Source: Thermococci archaeon (GTDB taxonomy: Archaea; Methanobacteriota_B; Thermococci; Thermococcales; Thermococcaceae). Taken from it: a stretch of DNA of 6,290 nt. The stretch spans positions 1-6,290 of the forward strand of contig QMUF01000093.1 of assembly GCA_003663525.1 (NCBI GenBank), written 5' to 3'. Each line of letters begins with the position of its first letter. The stretch's first letter is position 1. Shown here piece after piece: positions 1 through 6,218 of this stretch. The translations under genes and the position numbers were made by a program. The notes beneath the pieces are model-generated. The model was not told where the DNA came from, made no database searches, and worked only from the letters and a program-made list of their open reading frames with translations.

Positions 1-726
1 CTTCCTCTTGGGGTCAGAACCTCTCAGCTTTATCTCGACCCAGTAACAGCTAAGAAATTTAAAGATGCATTTGAAAAGCTCGAAAAGAATCCAAATCCTT
101 TAGGTGTTTTTCAACTTTTAGCATCAACGCCTGATATGAGTTCATTAAGGGTAAGGAGAAAAGAACAGGAAGATCTTTTGGATTATGCATATGAGATGGA
201 GGAATATTTATACCAAAATATTCCTTACTGGGAAGACTATAAATTTGAGAAGTTCTTAGGGGAAATGAAAACCGCGAAACTTCTCCTTGACTGGATTAAC
301 GAAGTAAATGATGTGAAAATTTTAGAAACTTATGAAATTGACACAGGAGATCTTTATAGAATTCTAGAGCTTGTGGACTGGCTCATGTACTCCCTCATAG
401 AGCTTTACAAACTGTTTGATCCAAAACCAGAAGTTCTTGACTTTCTAAAGAAGCTACACATAAGAGTCAAGCATGGAGTAAGAGAGGAACTACTAGAGCT
501 TATTACCCTACCCATGATAGGAAGAAAAAGGGCTAGGGCTCTGTATAATGCTGGATTTAAGGGAATAAACGATATTGTTAGGGCGAAGGCAAGTGAGCTC
601 CTCAAAGTGGAAGGAATTGGTGTTGGAGTGCTAGAGAAGATTTACCAACACTTTGGAGTGGGGCTTCCAACGAATGATAAAAAGAAAAAAGTAAAAAAAG
701 GAACCTTGGATGAGTTTTTCAAATAA
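1..726 (+). CDS. hel308: ATP-dependent DNA helicase Hel308 (Hjm), C-terminal part, 5' end outside window
   Basis: The frame is open from base 1 to TAA at 724-726, giving 241 residues. The ATG at 136 is internal, because the codons before it (reading LPLGVRTSQLY...) are clear Hel308 sequence. Hel308 is an archaeal superfamily 2, Ski2-type 3'-5' helicase that unwinds lagging strands at stalled forks. The RecA-like motor domains lie upstream and are missing here. What remains is the helical ratchet domain (about fragment residues 1-165) and the small C-terminal helix-hairpin-helix domain. That domain holds LPMIGRKRARAL (about 170-181), including the RAR residues known in the family as an unwinding brake, and a second hairpin, VEGIGVGVLEKI (about 203-214). 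The tail is lysine-rich and ends KKGTLDEFFK, which resembles a PCNA-interacting (PIP) motif with Lys in place of Gln. No frameshift is seen. The kinase gene follows after 40 bases on the same strand. Confidence 0.9.
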   Translation, partial: LPLGVRTSQLYLDPVTAKKFKDAFEKLEKNPNPLGVFQLLASTPDMSSLRVRRKEQEDLLDYAYEMEEYLYQNIPYWEDYKFEKFLGEMKTAKLLLDWINEVNDVKILETYEIDTGDLYRILELVDWLMYSLIELYKLFDPKPEVLDFLKKLHIRVKHGVREELLELITLPMIGRKRARALYNAGFKGINDIVRAKASELLKVEGIGVGVLEKIYQHFGVGLPTNDKKKKVKKGTLDEFFK

Positions 727-752
727 TCAAATTTTTAACTGTAATAACTTTA

Positions 753-760
753 GTGAGGTG
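753..760 (+). promoter_or_regulatory. Shine-Dalgarno site deciding the start of the UPF0200 gene
   Basis: GTGAGGTG lies six bases before ATG 767 and fits the GGTG-type ribosome site of Thermococcales. It supports ATG 767 over the in-frame ATG at 710, which would overlap the helicase gene and has no such site. An A/T-rich stretch with five T (729-737) lies just upstream. It might act as a weak helicase terminator or a TATA element, but I cannot decide between these. Confidence 0.7.
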
Positions 761-766
761 TGGGCA

Positions 767-1348
767 ATGATAATCTGTGTTGTTGGAATGCCAGGCTCAG
801 GAAAGGGACAAATAGTAAGGATATTTGGAAAATATGGAATTCCACATGTTTCTATGGGGGACATTGTAAGAGAAGAAGCTGACAGAAGGGGAGTTCCAAG
901 AACCCCAGAAGGCATGAATAGCGTAAGCATTCAGTTGCGACAAGAACTTGGTGATAATGCAGTTGCAAAGCTTACAATACCAAAAGTTAGAGAGCTCTTA
1001 AAAACACATGAAGCTGTTATAATAGAGGGTGTACGATCATTAGACGAGATCCAAACATTTAAAGATGCTTTTCCAGAAGAGAAGGTCATAATAATAGCCG
1101 TTCACTCTTCACCCCAAAAGAGATTTGAAAGACTTAGCAGGAGAGGCAGGAGTGATGATCCAAAGAGTTGGAGTGCATTTGAAGCTAGGGATTGGAAAGA
1201 GCTCAAATTTGGACTGGGCAACGTGATTGCACTAGCAGACTATCTAATAGTTAATGAAGGCCACCTAACTCAATATCGCAGGAAAATAGAAAAGTTAGCG
1301 GAAAGATTAGGAGTGACCTACCTCGCCCTGAAGGGTGGGGCTTCGTGA
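767..1348 (+). CDS. UPF0200-family P-loop nucleotide kinase-like protein
   Basis: The gene encodes 193 residues from ATG 767 to TGA 1346-1348. The start is chosen because the protein then begins MIICVVG, placing the first beta strand directly before a Walker A loop GMPGSGKG (residues 7-14), and because a ribosome site precedes it. The fold is that of adenylate or dephospho-CoA kinase relatives, and I recognise the archaeal UPF0200 family. Other signs are SMGDIVREEADRRG after the P-loop, IIEGVRSLDE (the Walker B/acidic region) and an Arg-rich lid stretch RFERLSRRGRSDDP. The substrate is not known from sequence; dephospho-CoA or a nucleotide are possible. It is probably a soluble cytoplasmic protein, since I see no membrane segment. 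Its last codons (LALKGGAS-stop) lie inside the right-end hairpin of a mobile-element relic, so the native C-terminus may have been replaced. It is probably cotranscribed with the helicase gene. Confidence 0.85.
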   Translation: MIICVVGMPGSGKGQIVRIFGKYGIPHVSMGDIVREEADRRGVPRTPEGMNSVSIQLRQELGDNAVAKLTIPKVRELLKTHEAVIIEGVRSLDEIQTFKDAFPEEKVIIIAVHSSPQKRFERLSRRGRSDDPKSWSAFEARDWKELKFGLGNVIALADYLIVNEGHLTQYRRKIEKLAERLGVTYLALKGGAS

Positions 1349-1474
1349 GAGTTCATTCGGCATCCCGTTGCCGGTAACCTCACTCTCACAGGCCGGTTCA
1401 CGCGATCACTACCCCCTATCCTCCCGGATTCAGGAGCTACTTTGCACACCAGCCATTCGGCTGTTACGAGGTCA
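1320..1474 (-). ncRNA. Candidate omega-RNA-like noncoding RNA (TnpB guide RNA relic)
   Basis: Over 1351-1470, GC is 69 of 120 bases (57%) by hand count, against about 40% in polymerase coding sequence. In AT-rich hyperthermophiles this is typical of stable RNA. Stems seen: GTGAGAGT 1345-1352 with ACTCTCAC 1382-1389 (8 bp, perfect); nested within it CGGCA 1358-1362 with TGCCG 1369-1373; CTCC 1421-1424 with GGAG 1433-1436; CAGCC 1450-1454 with GGCTG 1459-1463 around a 4-base loop; and the end hairpin 1321-1340. A TATA-like box at 1496-1503 would place initiation near 1474 on the minus strand, giving a transcript of about 150 bases. IS1341-type elements are known to give noncoding RNAs from the tnpB 3' end, and omega RNAs guide TnpB with bases just past the right end. 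Expression and strand are inferred. It does not look like RNase P RNA, SRP RNA, tRNA or 5S rRNA. Confidence 0.5.
1321..1340. repeat. Right-end hairpin of the IS605-type relic
   Basis: CCTCGCCC (1321-1328) and GGGTGGGG (1333-1340) flank a TGAA loop. Read as plus-strand RNA, all eight positions pair, two of them as G-U. Read on the minus strand, the same two positions become A-C mismatches. The hairpin lies inside the end of the kinase reading frame, so it would also form at the end of the kinase mRNA. Confidence 0.65.
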
Positions 1475-1495
1475 TTATATTCTGCATCCTCAGAG

Positions 1496-1505
1496 TATTT
1501 AAACC
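1496..1505 (-). promoter_or_regulatory. TATA-like box for the candidate noncoding RNA
   Basis: On the minus strand this reads GGTTTAAATA, a good match to the TTTAAATA form of archaeal TATA boxes seen before stable-RNA genes in Thermococcales. The GC-rich structured segment begins about 25 bases downstream, the usual distance from an archaeal TATA box to the start site. No convincing protein start codon with a ribosome site follows it. Confidence 0.5.
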
Positions 1506-1519
1506 TTACTCACCCACCT

Positions 1520-1535
1520 CCCCTTACGGAAGGGG
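1520..1535. repeat. Left-end hairpin of the IS605-type relic
   Basis: CCCCTT (1520-1525) and AAGGGG (1530-1535) form a perfect 6-bp stem around the loop ACGG. It is placed as the subterminal hairpin expected at the left end of an IS200/IS605 element read on the minus strand. It lies only about 30 bases beyond the polymerase stop codon, so it would also form at the 3' end of the polymerase transcript. Confidence 0.55.
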
Positions 1536-1546
1536 TCTTGCAAGCA

Positions 1547-1564
1547 ACAGAAAGGAAAAGAAGC
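1547..1564 (-). terminator. Possible T-rich terminator of the polymerase gene
   Basis: A few bases after the polymerase stop, the minus strand reads CTTCTTTTCCTTTCTG. Archaeal termination commonly uses T-rich tracts in the non-template strand without a stem. The tract is interrupted by C, and the longest run is four T, so this is weak. Confidence 0.3.
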
Positions 1565-1567
1565 AGT

Positions 1568-4500
1568 TCACCTCTTGAGCCAAGATTCCAATCCAGTTTG
1601 CTTTGAACTTTGATATTTTAAATCTTCTTTCCTGTATCCAAAAGCCTCGAGAATTCTTAAAACTGCGGGGAGAACTTGATTTTCAATGTAGTAATCTGGA
1701 TCATATTTATGCTTTCTAGGGTCATACTCAGTGAGCAAAACGACCCTATCACTTATTTTTCCGCTTCCCCTAAGAACAATATAACTTATGATGGTCCCGG
1801 GTTTTATCTTTATTCCCTTTGCAGCAAGTCTCTTCGCTATAGCTACGTGCGGCCCTATAGCCTTGTAATCTCTCAATTCTCTTGTTATCTGTTCATGAAT
1901 GATTAACTTCTCAAGGGGCACCTTATATTTGGTTATAGCCTCAACAACTTCTTTAACTATCTCAACAGCCTTTTCTACACTTCCTTCTCTTAGAATTGCT
2001 TCTAATACTCTTGCTTGGGTCTCTTTAGCTATTTCGCTCCAATCCCGCCTAACGACTTCAAGACCCCTTGTGGTGATTTTCCCTTCTTCATCTATAACCG
2101 CATAACGCTTCTTCGTGACGAAGAATCCTCTCAAGTAAAAGCCCTCATACTCAAGCTCGAGCAGACCGGGGAGTTTGGAGTTTATGTAGTTTAAGAATTC
2201 CTTAGCTTTCTTTTTAATAATTTCGGGGGTTTCTCCCGGTATTGTGGCATAAAAGCCATCAGTGTTGTGGACAAGTATCCCATTTGCGAAGAATCTGTGG
2301 GTTTCTTCCACTTCGATGTCGTAAACGTACCCGTCATAGAGTATTTGCTCAACCTTCTTGGGGTAAGCTAAATCAAAATCATACTTGAGAACTCCCTTCT
2401 TGTTTGTGTGTCCACCAAGGTTCTCGGAAAGTTTTGAAGTCTTTCTGTCAAGGACAAAGCCTATTCTCTCAGCAAAGCGATGCTTGTTCTTTATCCTCAC
2501 GTGAACCGAATGAGTTCCACTTTCCTTTCCGAGGTAGCTATTCGGTGTAGTTTCAATGAATGCTGAGTTGGAAATTCCTACGAGCCACAGCAACTTTCTA
2601 ACCGAGTCGCTAAGTTCCTTGTTAACGCTCGTTAACCTTACCTCCGGAACCTCCCTACGAAGAGTCACGGTTCCGTCTGCTGAGAATAGTCCTCTCAAAA
2701 ACGCCTCTATGTACTCCCTCGGAAGGTTGAACATGAAGTTTGGAATCCTTTTGTTTCCTCTTTCGTCTTTGAAGTGCTTCACCATAAATCTCACAAGCCA
2801 CTTGGAGAGTATGGAAACATCACCCTTCTTGCTCTTGTCGTAGTAGTTAGAGATAATGCCCGCATCTTTCAATGGCTTTAGGATTTTTTCCTCGATTTCC
2901 TCCTTGTCAAGCCCTAAAGAGAGACCAACGTAGTATTTTGCCCAGTGCGATTCTCCGCCCCAGTTGCCATCTCCTACAAGCAAACCTATTAGCCCCCAGA
3001 GCTTGACAGCTATTGGGTTGACTTTGATGCTTCTGACAATTACTCTGTTGGGTGTAATGAGTGACTTAGCCTTTTCTCCTATTTCAGTTGGTTTCACCTC
3101 AATAAGGCGTTCTTTTAGAGGGCTTCCCGGCTTTATTTTGTTAGTGTTCAAGTAACCTATTAGGGAGTGATCCTCTGTAACGTCAATGTACCATGAGTTG
3201 GTAATCCAGATGCGGTAGACCTTCTTTTTCGCCTTGTGCCTCATAACGTATGGGACTTTTTTCCAGACGAGCCTACCTCTGTTGTCGAGTGTCAGCGCTT
3301 CAACACTCTCAAGAATGCAGTATTCTTTTTCCCCAATCCTGTAATCGACGCGTTCAAAGAGCTTTTCAATCGGAACGAACTCAACTCTTCCGTTCCTCTT
3401 AACGATAATCTCTGTATCGCTCGTAACGCTGTCCGCATATAGCACCTTAAAGCCAAATTTTCCCTCTATTTCTTTTATAGTCATTTCTATGTAGTGCCTT
3501 CCCCATGCGGTAACGCTTTCGGCGCATTCCTTTGAGTACCATCTCGCCTTAGGATAGCCCATATAGCCGTAATAGCTATTTGCAAGCAATTTAACAGCCC
3601 TTTGCCTATAATCGAGCATTTTTTTCTTTATTGGATCAATTGTGGATTTCATTTCTTTTTTTAGTTTCTGTCTTGTTTCTATGAGGTCTTCCAGTATAGA
3701 AGGAATAAATCCAGAGAAGTCTTTACAGAATTTGTACCCCACTATCGGAGCAACATCATAGTTTTGACAGCCTTTTCTTTCTAGAGTGTCCGGGGAGACA
3801 TTGTGAGTAACTATTATTGATGGGTATAAGGAGTTATGAGTTAAAATTCCATTTGCAAAATAGTAGGGATTTCCTTCCAGGGTTAAGTCATAAACTTTAC
3901 CTTTGTAGTATTCAGAAGACACTTCAAATGTTGAAAGGCTGTAGAAGCTATTATTCTTAAGTCTATTCATTTCTCGGACTTCAATTGCTTTCTTTAAAGA
4001 TTCGTTTTTCTCTGAGCTGATGAACCCGACCAATGTTTGGAATAAAATAAGTCCATCCCTTCCGGTTATTTCTAAAATATGTCTAGTCAACTCCTTTCCA
4101 TTTTCAACATATTTATACTCATAGCGGCTATATGGAATTCCAAGGCTGTCAAGCAACTTTGCCACTATATCTATTTTCCATTTGTTGTTTGTACCCTGAG
4201 TAGCAACTACTGTATTCCGTATCTTGTTTACAGTGCCATCTCCTTCAAAAAAGCCTCTTAATACTGCTGGAGCGTAGAGGTTTTCAATATTTCTCAAGAA
4301 TTCTTCAATTTGAAGGTAAACCGCTTTCTTTGCAGTAGTAATTTTAAGTGCATTTGTATCTCCCTTCTTTTTCACAGAAGGTTTAATACCAAAGAGCTTA
4401 TCGAAAATATATAGAATCCTCTCTAAAAGCTCCTTCTCGTTTTCACCAATTGTTATTTCGACTCTATATTGGTGTGAGATTCTCTTTTTACCTCTCGATG

Positions 4501-6139
4501 AATCGAAGTATTCAATATCTTTTCGAAGCAATGTGCCCTCGGCTAAAATAATCCCTGAGAGTTCCCCCTTTAAGATTTCCTCTTCAGAAGGTTTGTTTTT
4601 CTCAAACTCGGCAATTTTCTCAAAAAGCTTGGTTGTGATAACTTTGCTCTTTACTTTTCCTGAGAGGAATGATCTTGCAAGGCTATCTCTAATTATCGTT
4701 TGTCTGTCATTTTCAGTGACTACCGGGATCTTATGATTTGGAGTGCATTTCAAGCCGTTTATATTGATTAGTTCACTTTCGTAGTAATACTCCCAGACTT
4801 TTCTGACTTTTTGCCATCCATCTATGCCGAGTATATAGTCCCCTTCCTCAACCTCACTGATGTTTACAATTCCCTTACCCTTTACTAAAACTTTTGTATC
4901 TGCTGGGTGGCACCTAAAGTCTAAATAGGCAATATTCCCCCATAAACCCCGTTCTGGCTCTTTAACGTAACCTCCAAGATATGTTGTCCTCAAACGTCTC
5001 TTATATTCTTCATTACTGGGCCTATTTGGAGCAAGTTCATTCCTCTCATAAGCTACTCTTAACATATACCACTCTACAAGGTTTCCTGTGCTTGAGCGGG
5101 ATACATCCCAAATGCTTTGCCCTATAAGCTTCGCCAGCTCTACCTCCATGGGAAAGAACTCTCTTCCAAGTTCATACGTTGCTTTTGCATCTTCCATTGA
5201 ATATTGGGCCAATTTTTTCAGACCTTCCCCAGTTTCCCAGATGGCAGCTATTTCCTCTGCTCCAAGCTTGCTCTTATGTTTTCCTAAAACTGCTTCATAA
5301 ACTGCTTCAAGCGTATAAGTGGGAAGATTTATTGCTCTTTTCACTACCGGGAAAAGATCGAAGTGTATTCTCCCTTTGATTTCTACAGCAAAACTATTCC
5401 CCATTCTTTGTATTTTAGGCACTGGGTTCTCTTTATCCCTGCTCAAAATTAAGCGAAGACCTAATTTTTCTGCTCTTTTTATGAGATACGGAAGATCAAA
5501 GTTATCCCCATTGTAAGTTATAATCACGTCAGGGTCTTTTTCTTTGATTATTTGAATAAAGCGTTTTACCATTTCTCTCTCATTAGAGACAACATCTACG
5601 TATGGGAGATCAATATTCTTCCAGGTAATAACTCCTGCTCCTTCCTCATCGGCATAGCTTATCATTATTATTTCTCCTTTTCCAAACTCATCTCCCTCGT
5701 GATAAAATGTCTCTATGTCAAAAGCGAGCATTTTAAGCTCTTCTTCTCCCTCCATAGGAATTAGTCCTTTGTCTATCAAATATCGTTTTGCAAAAGGAAT
5801 ATCATACTCATAAATATCCAAGACAGCAGGGTGTTCACGTATTTTGTTTCTAATTGCCGGTACGTCTTGTGGGTGTTCTAATATCAATTTCCATACTTTA
5901 ACTGGCTTTTTTAAGAATTTTTTCTCCACTTTTACTGCATCAAGTATCCTTACAGTTTTTCCATGTCTCTCCCCTTTTATTTGTTTGATCTCATCAATTG
6001 CAGAATCTTCAGATAGAAGAGCGTAGATATAAGGCTGAAAATGAGGGTCCAGCTCTATTTTAAACTCTCCATTTTCTTTTTTAAAAATTCGGACTATTGG
6101 CTTACCATCTTTGGTTATATAATCAGCACCCAATATCAT
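1568..6139 (-). CDS. pol: Family B DNA polymerase precursor with two inteins
   Basis: The precursor has 1523 residues (ATG 6137-6139, TGA 1568-1570). Removing residues 410-769 and 904-1292 leaves 774, the length of the Vent polymerase. This is a Thermococcales replicative and repair polymerase with 3'-5' proofreading. The read-ahead uracil pocket region keeps Y7, P36 and V93. Exonuclease motifs: Exo I DIE (D141, E143), Exo II YNGDNFD (D215), Exo III YSMED (Y313, D317). Polymerase motifs: A, YLDFR before intein 1 and SLYPSII after it (D407); [10 protein letters not shown] (850-858), uninterrupted, so the pol-b intein site is empty; C, YAD before intein 2 and TDG after it (mature D543 and D545); and KKRY (1343-1346). 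The C-terminus [10 protein letters not shown] is a PIP-box-like PCNA-binding motif. All catalytic residues are present and the frame is unbroken. Start: [12 protein letters not shown] aligns with family N-termini and a GGTGAG site precedes it. Confidence 0.98.
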   Translation of the reverse strand: MILGADYITKDGKPIVRIFKKENGEFKIELDPHFQPYIYALLSEDSAIDEIKQIKGERHGKTVRILDAVKVEKKFLKKPVKVWKLILEHPQDVPAIRNKIREHPAVLDIYEYDIPFAKRYLIDKGLIPMEGEEELKMLAFDIETFYHEGDEFGKGEIIMISYADEEGAGVITWKNIDLPYVDVVSNEREMVKRFIQIIKEKDPDVIITYNGDNFDLPYLIKRAEKLGLRLILSRDKENPVPKIQRMGNSFAVEIKGRIHFDLFPVVKRAINLPTYTLEAVYEAVLGKHKSKLGAEEIAAIWETGEGLKKLAQYSMEDAKATYELGREFFPMEVELAKLIGQSIWDVSRSSTGNLVEWYMLRVAYERNELAPNRPSNEEYKRRLRTTYLGGYVKEPERGLWGNIAYLDFRCHPADTKVLVKGKGIVNISEVEEGDYILGIDGWQKVRKVWEYYYESELININGLKCTPNHKIPVVTENDRQTIIRDSLARSFLSGKVKSKVITTKLFEKIAEFEKNKPSEEEILKGELSGIILAEGTLLRKDIEYFDSSRGKKRISHQYRVEITIGENEKELLERILYIFDKLFGIKPSVKKKGDTNALKITTAKKAVYLQIEEFLRNIENLYAPAVLRGFFEGDGTVNKIRNTVVATQGTNNKWKIDIVAKLLDSLGIPYSRYEYKYVENGKELTRHILEITGRDGLILFQTLVGFISSEKNESLKKAIEVREMNRLKNNSFYSLSTFEVSSEYYKGKVYDLTLEGNPYYFANGILTHNSLYPSIIVTHNVSPDTLERKGCQNYDVAPIVGYKFCKDFSGFIPSILEDLIETRQKLKKEMKSTIDPIKKKMLDYRQRAVKLLANSYYGYMGYPKARWYSKECAESVTAWGRHYIEMTIKEIEGKFGFKVLYADSVTSDTEIIVKRNGRVEFVPIEKLFERVDYRIGEKEYCILESVEALTLDNRGRLVWKKVPYVMRHKAKKKVYRIWITNSWYIDVTEDHSLIGYLNTNKIKPGSPLKERLIEVKPTEIGEKAKSLITPNRVIVRSIKVNPIAVKLWGLIGLLVGDGNWGGESHWAKYYVGLSLGLDKEEIEEKILKPLKDAGIISNYYDKSKKGDVSILSKWLVRFMVKHFKDERGNKRIPNFMFNLPREYIEAFLRGLFSADGTVTLRREVPEVRLTSVNKELSDSVRKLLWLVGISNSAFIETTPNSYLGKESGTHSVHVRIKNKHRFAERIGFVLDRKTSKLSENLGGHTNKKGVLKYDFDLAYPKKVEQILYDGYVYDIEVEETHRFFANGILVHNTDGFYATIPGETPEIIKKKAKEFLNYINSKLPGLLELEYEGFYLRGFFVTKKRYAVIDEEGKITTRGLEVVRRDWSEIAKETQARVLEAILREGSVEKAVEIVKEVVEAITKYKVPLEKLIIHEQITRELRDYKAIGPHVAIAKRLAAKGIKIKPGTIISYIVLRGSGKISDRVVLLTEYDPRKHKYDPDYYIENQVLPAVLRILEAFGYRKEDLKYQSSKQTGLESWLKR
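2264..3430 (-). mobile_element. Intein 2 at pol-c site, LAGLIDADG homing endonuclease (PI-TliI-like)
   Basis: The intein is 389 residues (precursor S904-N1292) between YAD and TDGFYA, so it splits the catalytic DTD of motif C. Splicing residues: Ser1 (S904) as nucleophile instead of the commoner Cys; block B VTEDH (T988, H991); block [15 protein letters not shown]; the end FANGILVHN with penultimate His 1291 and terminal Asn 1292; and Thr as the first extein residue. The endonuclease carries LIGLLVGDG (1050-1058, D1057) and LRGLFSADG (1148-1156, D1155), both with catalytic Asp, so homing activity is plausible. As I recall them, it closely resembles Tli Pol-2 (PI-TliI, 390 residues) and Tfu Pol-2 (389). 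GC is about 44% (506 of 1140 bases over 2281-3420, hand count), higher than intein 1 and the polymerase around it, which suggests a separate arrival. Confidence 0.96.
3833..4912 (-). mobile_element. Intein 1 at pol-a site, LAGLIDADG homing endonuclease (PI-PkoI-like)
   Basis: The intein is 360 residues (precursor C410-N769) between YLDFR and SLYPSII, three residues after the catalytic D407 of motif A. Splicing residues: Cys1 (CHPADTKV); block [10 protein letters not shown] (T466, H469); block [11 protein letters not shown]; the end FANGILTHN with penultimate His 768 and terminal Asn 769; and Ser as the first extein residue. Endonuclease motifs are LSGIILAEG (527-535, acidic residue E534) and LRGFFEGDG (627-635, D634). 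Glu in the first motif also occurs, as I recall, in the active KOD relative, so it is not a sign of decay. Length and sequence match the pol-a inteins of T. kodakarensis (Pol-1, PI-PkoI) and T. fumicolans. GC is about 36% (370 of 1020 bases over 3841-4860, hand count). Confidence 0.97.
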
Positions 6140-6142
6140 AAA

Positions 6143-6148
6143 CTCACC
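6143..6148 (-). promoter_or_regulatory. Shine-Dalgarno site of the polymerase gene
   Basis: The minus strand reads GGTGAG three bases before the ATG at 6137-6139. This is the usual Thermococcales ribosome site, and it confirms both the start and that the polymerase transcript has a leader. Confidence 0.75.
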
Positions 6149-6186
6149 AATATAAACTCGAACTCAAATTAAATAAAATTTCCGCC

Positions 6187-6197
6187 AAATTTTTAAA
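6187..6197 (+). promoter_or_regulatory. Likely TATA box of the divergent gene at 6219
   Basis: The plus strand reads AAATTTTTAAA, ending 21 bases before ATG 6219. This spacing puts the start of transcription at or within a few bases of the ATG. I see no ribosome site before the ATG, consistent with a leaderless mRNA. The element overlaps the polymerase TATA box on the other strand. Confidence 0.42.
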
Positions 6198-6200
6198 CCT
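6190..6200 (-). promoter_or_regulatory. Likely TATA box of the polymerase promoter
   Basis: The minus strand reads AGGTTTAAAAA, with the box TTTAAAAA at 6190-6197. It would start transcription near 6167, leaving a leader of roughly 28 bases that includes the ribosome site. A second A/T-rich stretch at 6166-6180 is too near the ATG to leave room for the ribosome site. The same bases may serve the divergent gene. Confidence 0.5.
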
Positions 6201-6218
6201 GCTATCAAATCCACGACC

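Larger units (their letters stand above)
1318..1509 (-). pseudogene. tnpB: TnpB C-terminal remnant
   Basis: The minus-strand frame is open for 63 codons from just after a TGA (1510-1512) to TAG (1318-1320). No convincing start codon precedes it. The last third contains SDRVNRPVRVRLPATG and ends MNSHEAPPFRAR. This resembles the proline- and arginine-rich tail found after the zinc finger and last RuvC motif of IS1341-type TnpB proteins, which is the part that overlaps the omega RNA. The zinc-finger cysteines and RuvC acidic residues are absent, so no nuclease can be made. The upstream part of the frame overlaps the TATA-like box and may not derive from protein-coding sequence. It could instead be a chance frame through a structured RNA; the terminal match and its position at the right end argue against that. 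Confidence 0.5.
1316..1545 (-). mobile_element. Non-autonomous IS200/IS605 (IS1341-type) relic with TnpB-derived 3' region
   Basis: This GC-rich block lies between the convergent kinase and polymerase genes; the outer limits are approximate. Seen directly: a perfect 6-bp hairpin near one end (1520-1535) and an 8-position hairpin at the other (1321-1340). Between them, on the minus strand, are a TATA-like TTTAAATA (1496-1503), a strongly foldable segment, and an open frame ending in EAPPFRAR-stop. From family knowledge, IS200/IS605 elements have subterminal hairpins instead of inverted terminal repeats. IS1341-type elements often end with GAAGCCCC, CCC, a short loop, GGG and a G-rich arm, as here at 1318-1344. 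The TnpB tail often reads like EAPPFRAG. I infer a relic of about 230 bases that kept both ends and lost tnpA and most of tnpB. The target site and exact cleavage points cannot be fixed by eye. Confidence 0.62.

Noticed and set aside
136..726. A free-standing 196-residue protein starting at ATG 136
   Set aside because: The frame is open to base 1, and the upstream codons are typical Hel308 sequence, so this ATG is internal to a truncated helicase gene.
710..766. Earlier in-frame ATG (710) as the start of the UPF0200 kinase
   Set aside because: It would overlap the helicase 3' end and add 19 residues unlike the family. ATG 767 has a ribosome site and places the P-loop at its usual position near residue 7.
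1345..1392. H/ACA guide RNA on the plus strand (8-bp stem followed by ACA)
   Set aside because: The upper stem is only 5 bp with a 6-base loop, and I see no kink-turn. The stem also continues directly into the IS605-type right end, which explains it better. Not fully excluded.
1340..1400. Group II intron fragment
   Set aside because: GTGAACCGGCC...GTGAGAGTGAGG looked vaguely intron-like, but there is no domain V hairpin with AGC and no reverse transcriptase remnant.
1349..1475. RNase P RNA, SRP RNA, 5S rRNA or tRNA in the GC-rich gap
   Set aside because: None of the diagnostic conserved sequences (RNase P conserved regions, SRP GNAR loop, tRNA T-loop and acceptor stem) can be found on either strand.
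1520..1547. Bacterial-style intrinsic terminator of the polymerase gene
   Set aside because: The hairpin is not followed by a T-run on the minus strand, and archaea do not usually terminate this way.
1676..6026. Several plus-strand reading frames of 60-95 codons opposite the polymerase gene
   Set aside because: They lie antisense to a highly conserved coding sequence, lack ribosome sites and resemble no family I know. They are chance frames.
1568..6139. Frameshift or decay in the polymerase or its inteins
   Set aside because: The frame is continuous, every catalytic and splicing residue checked is present, and the mature length is exactly 774.
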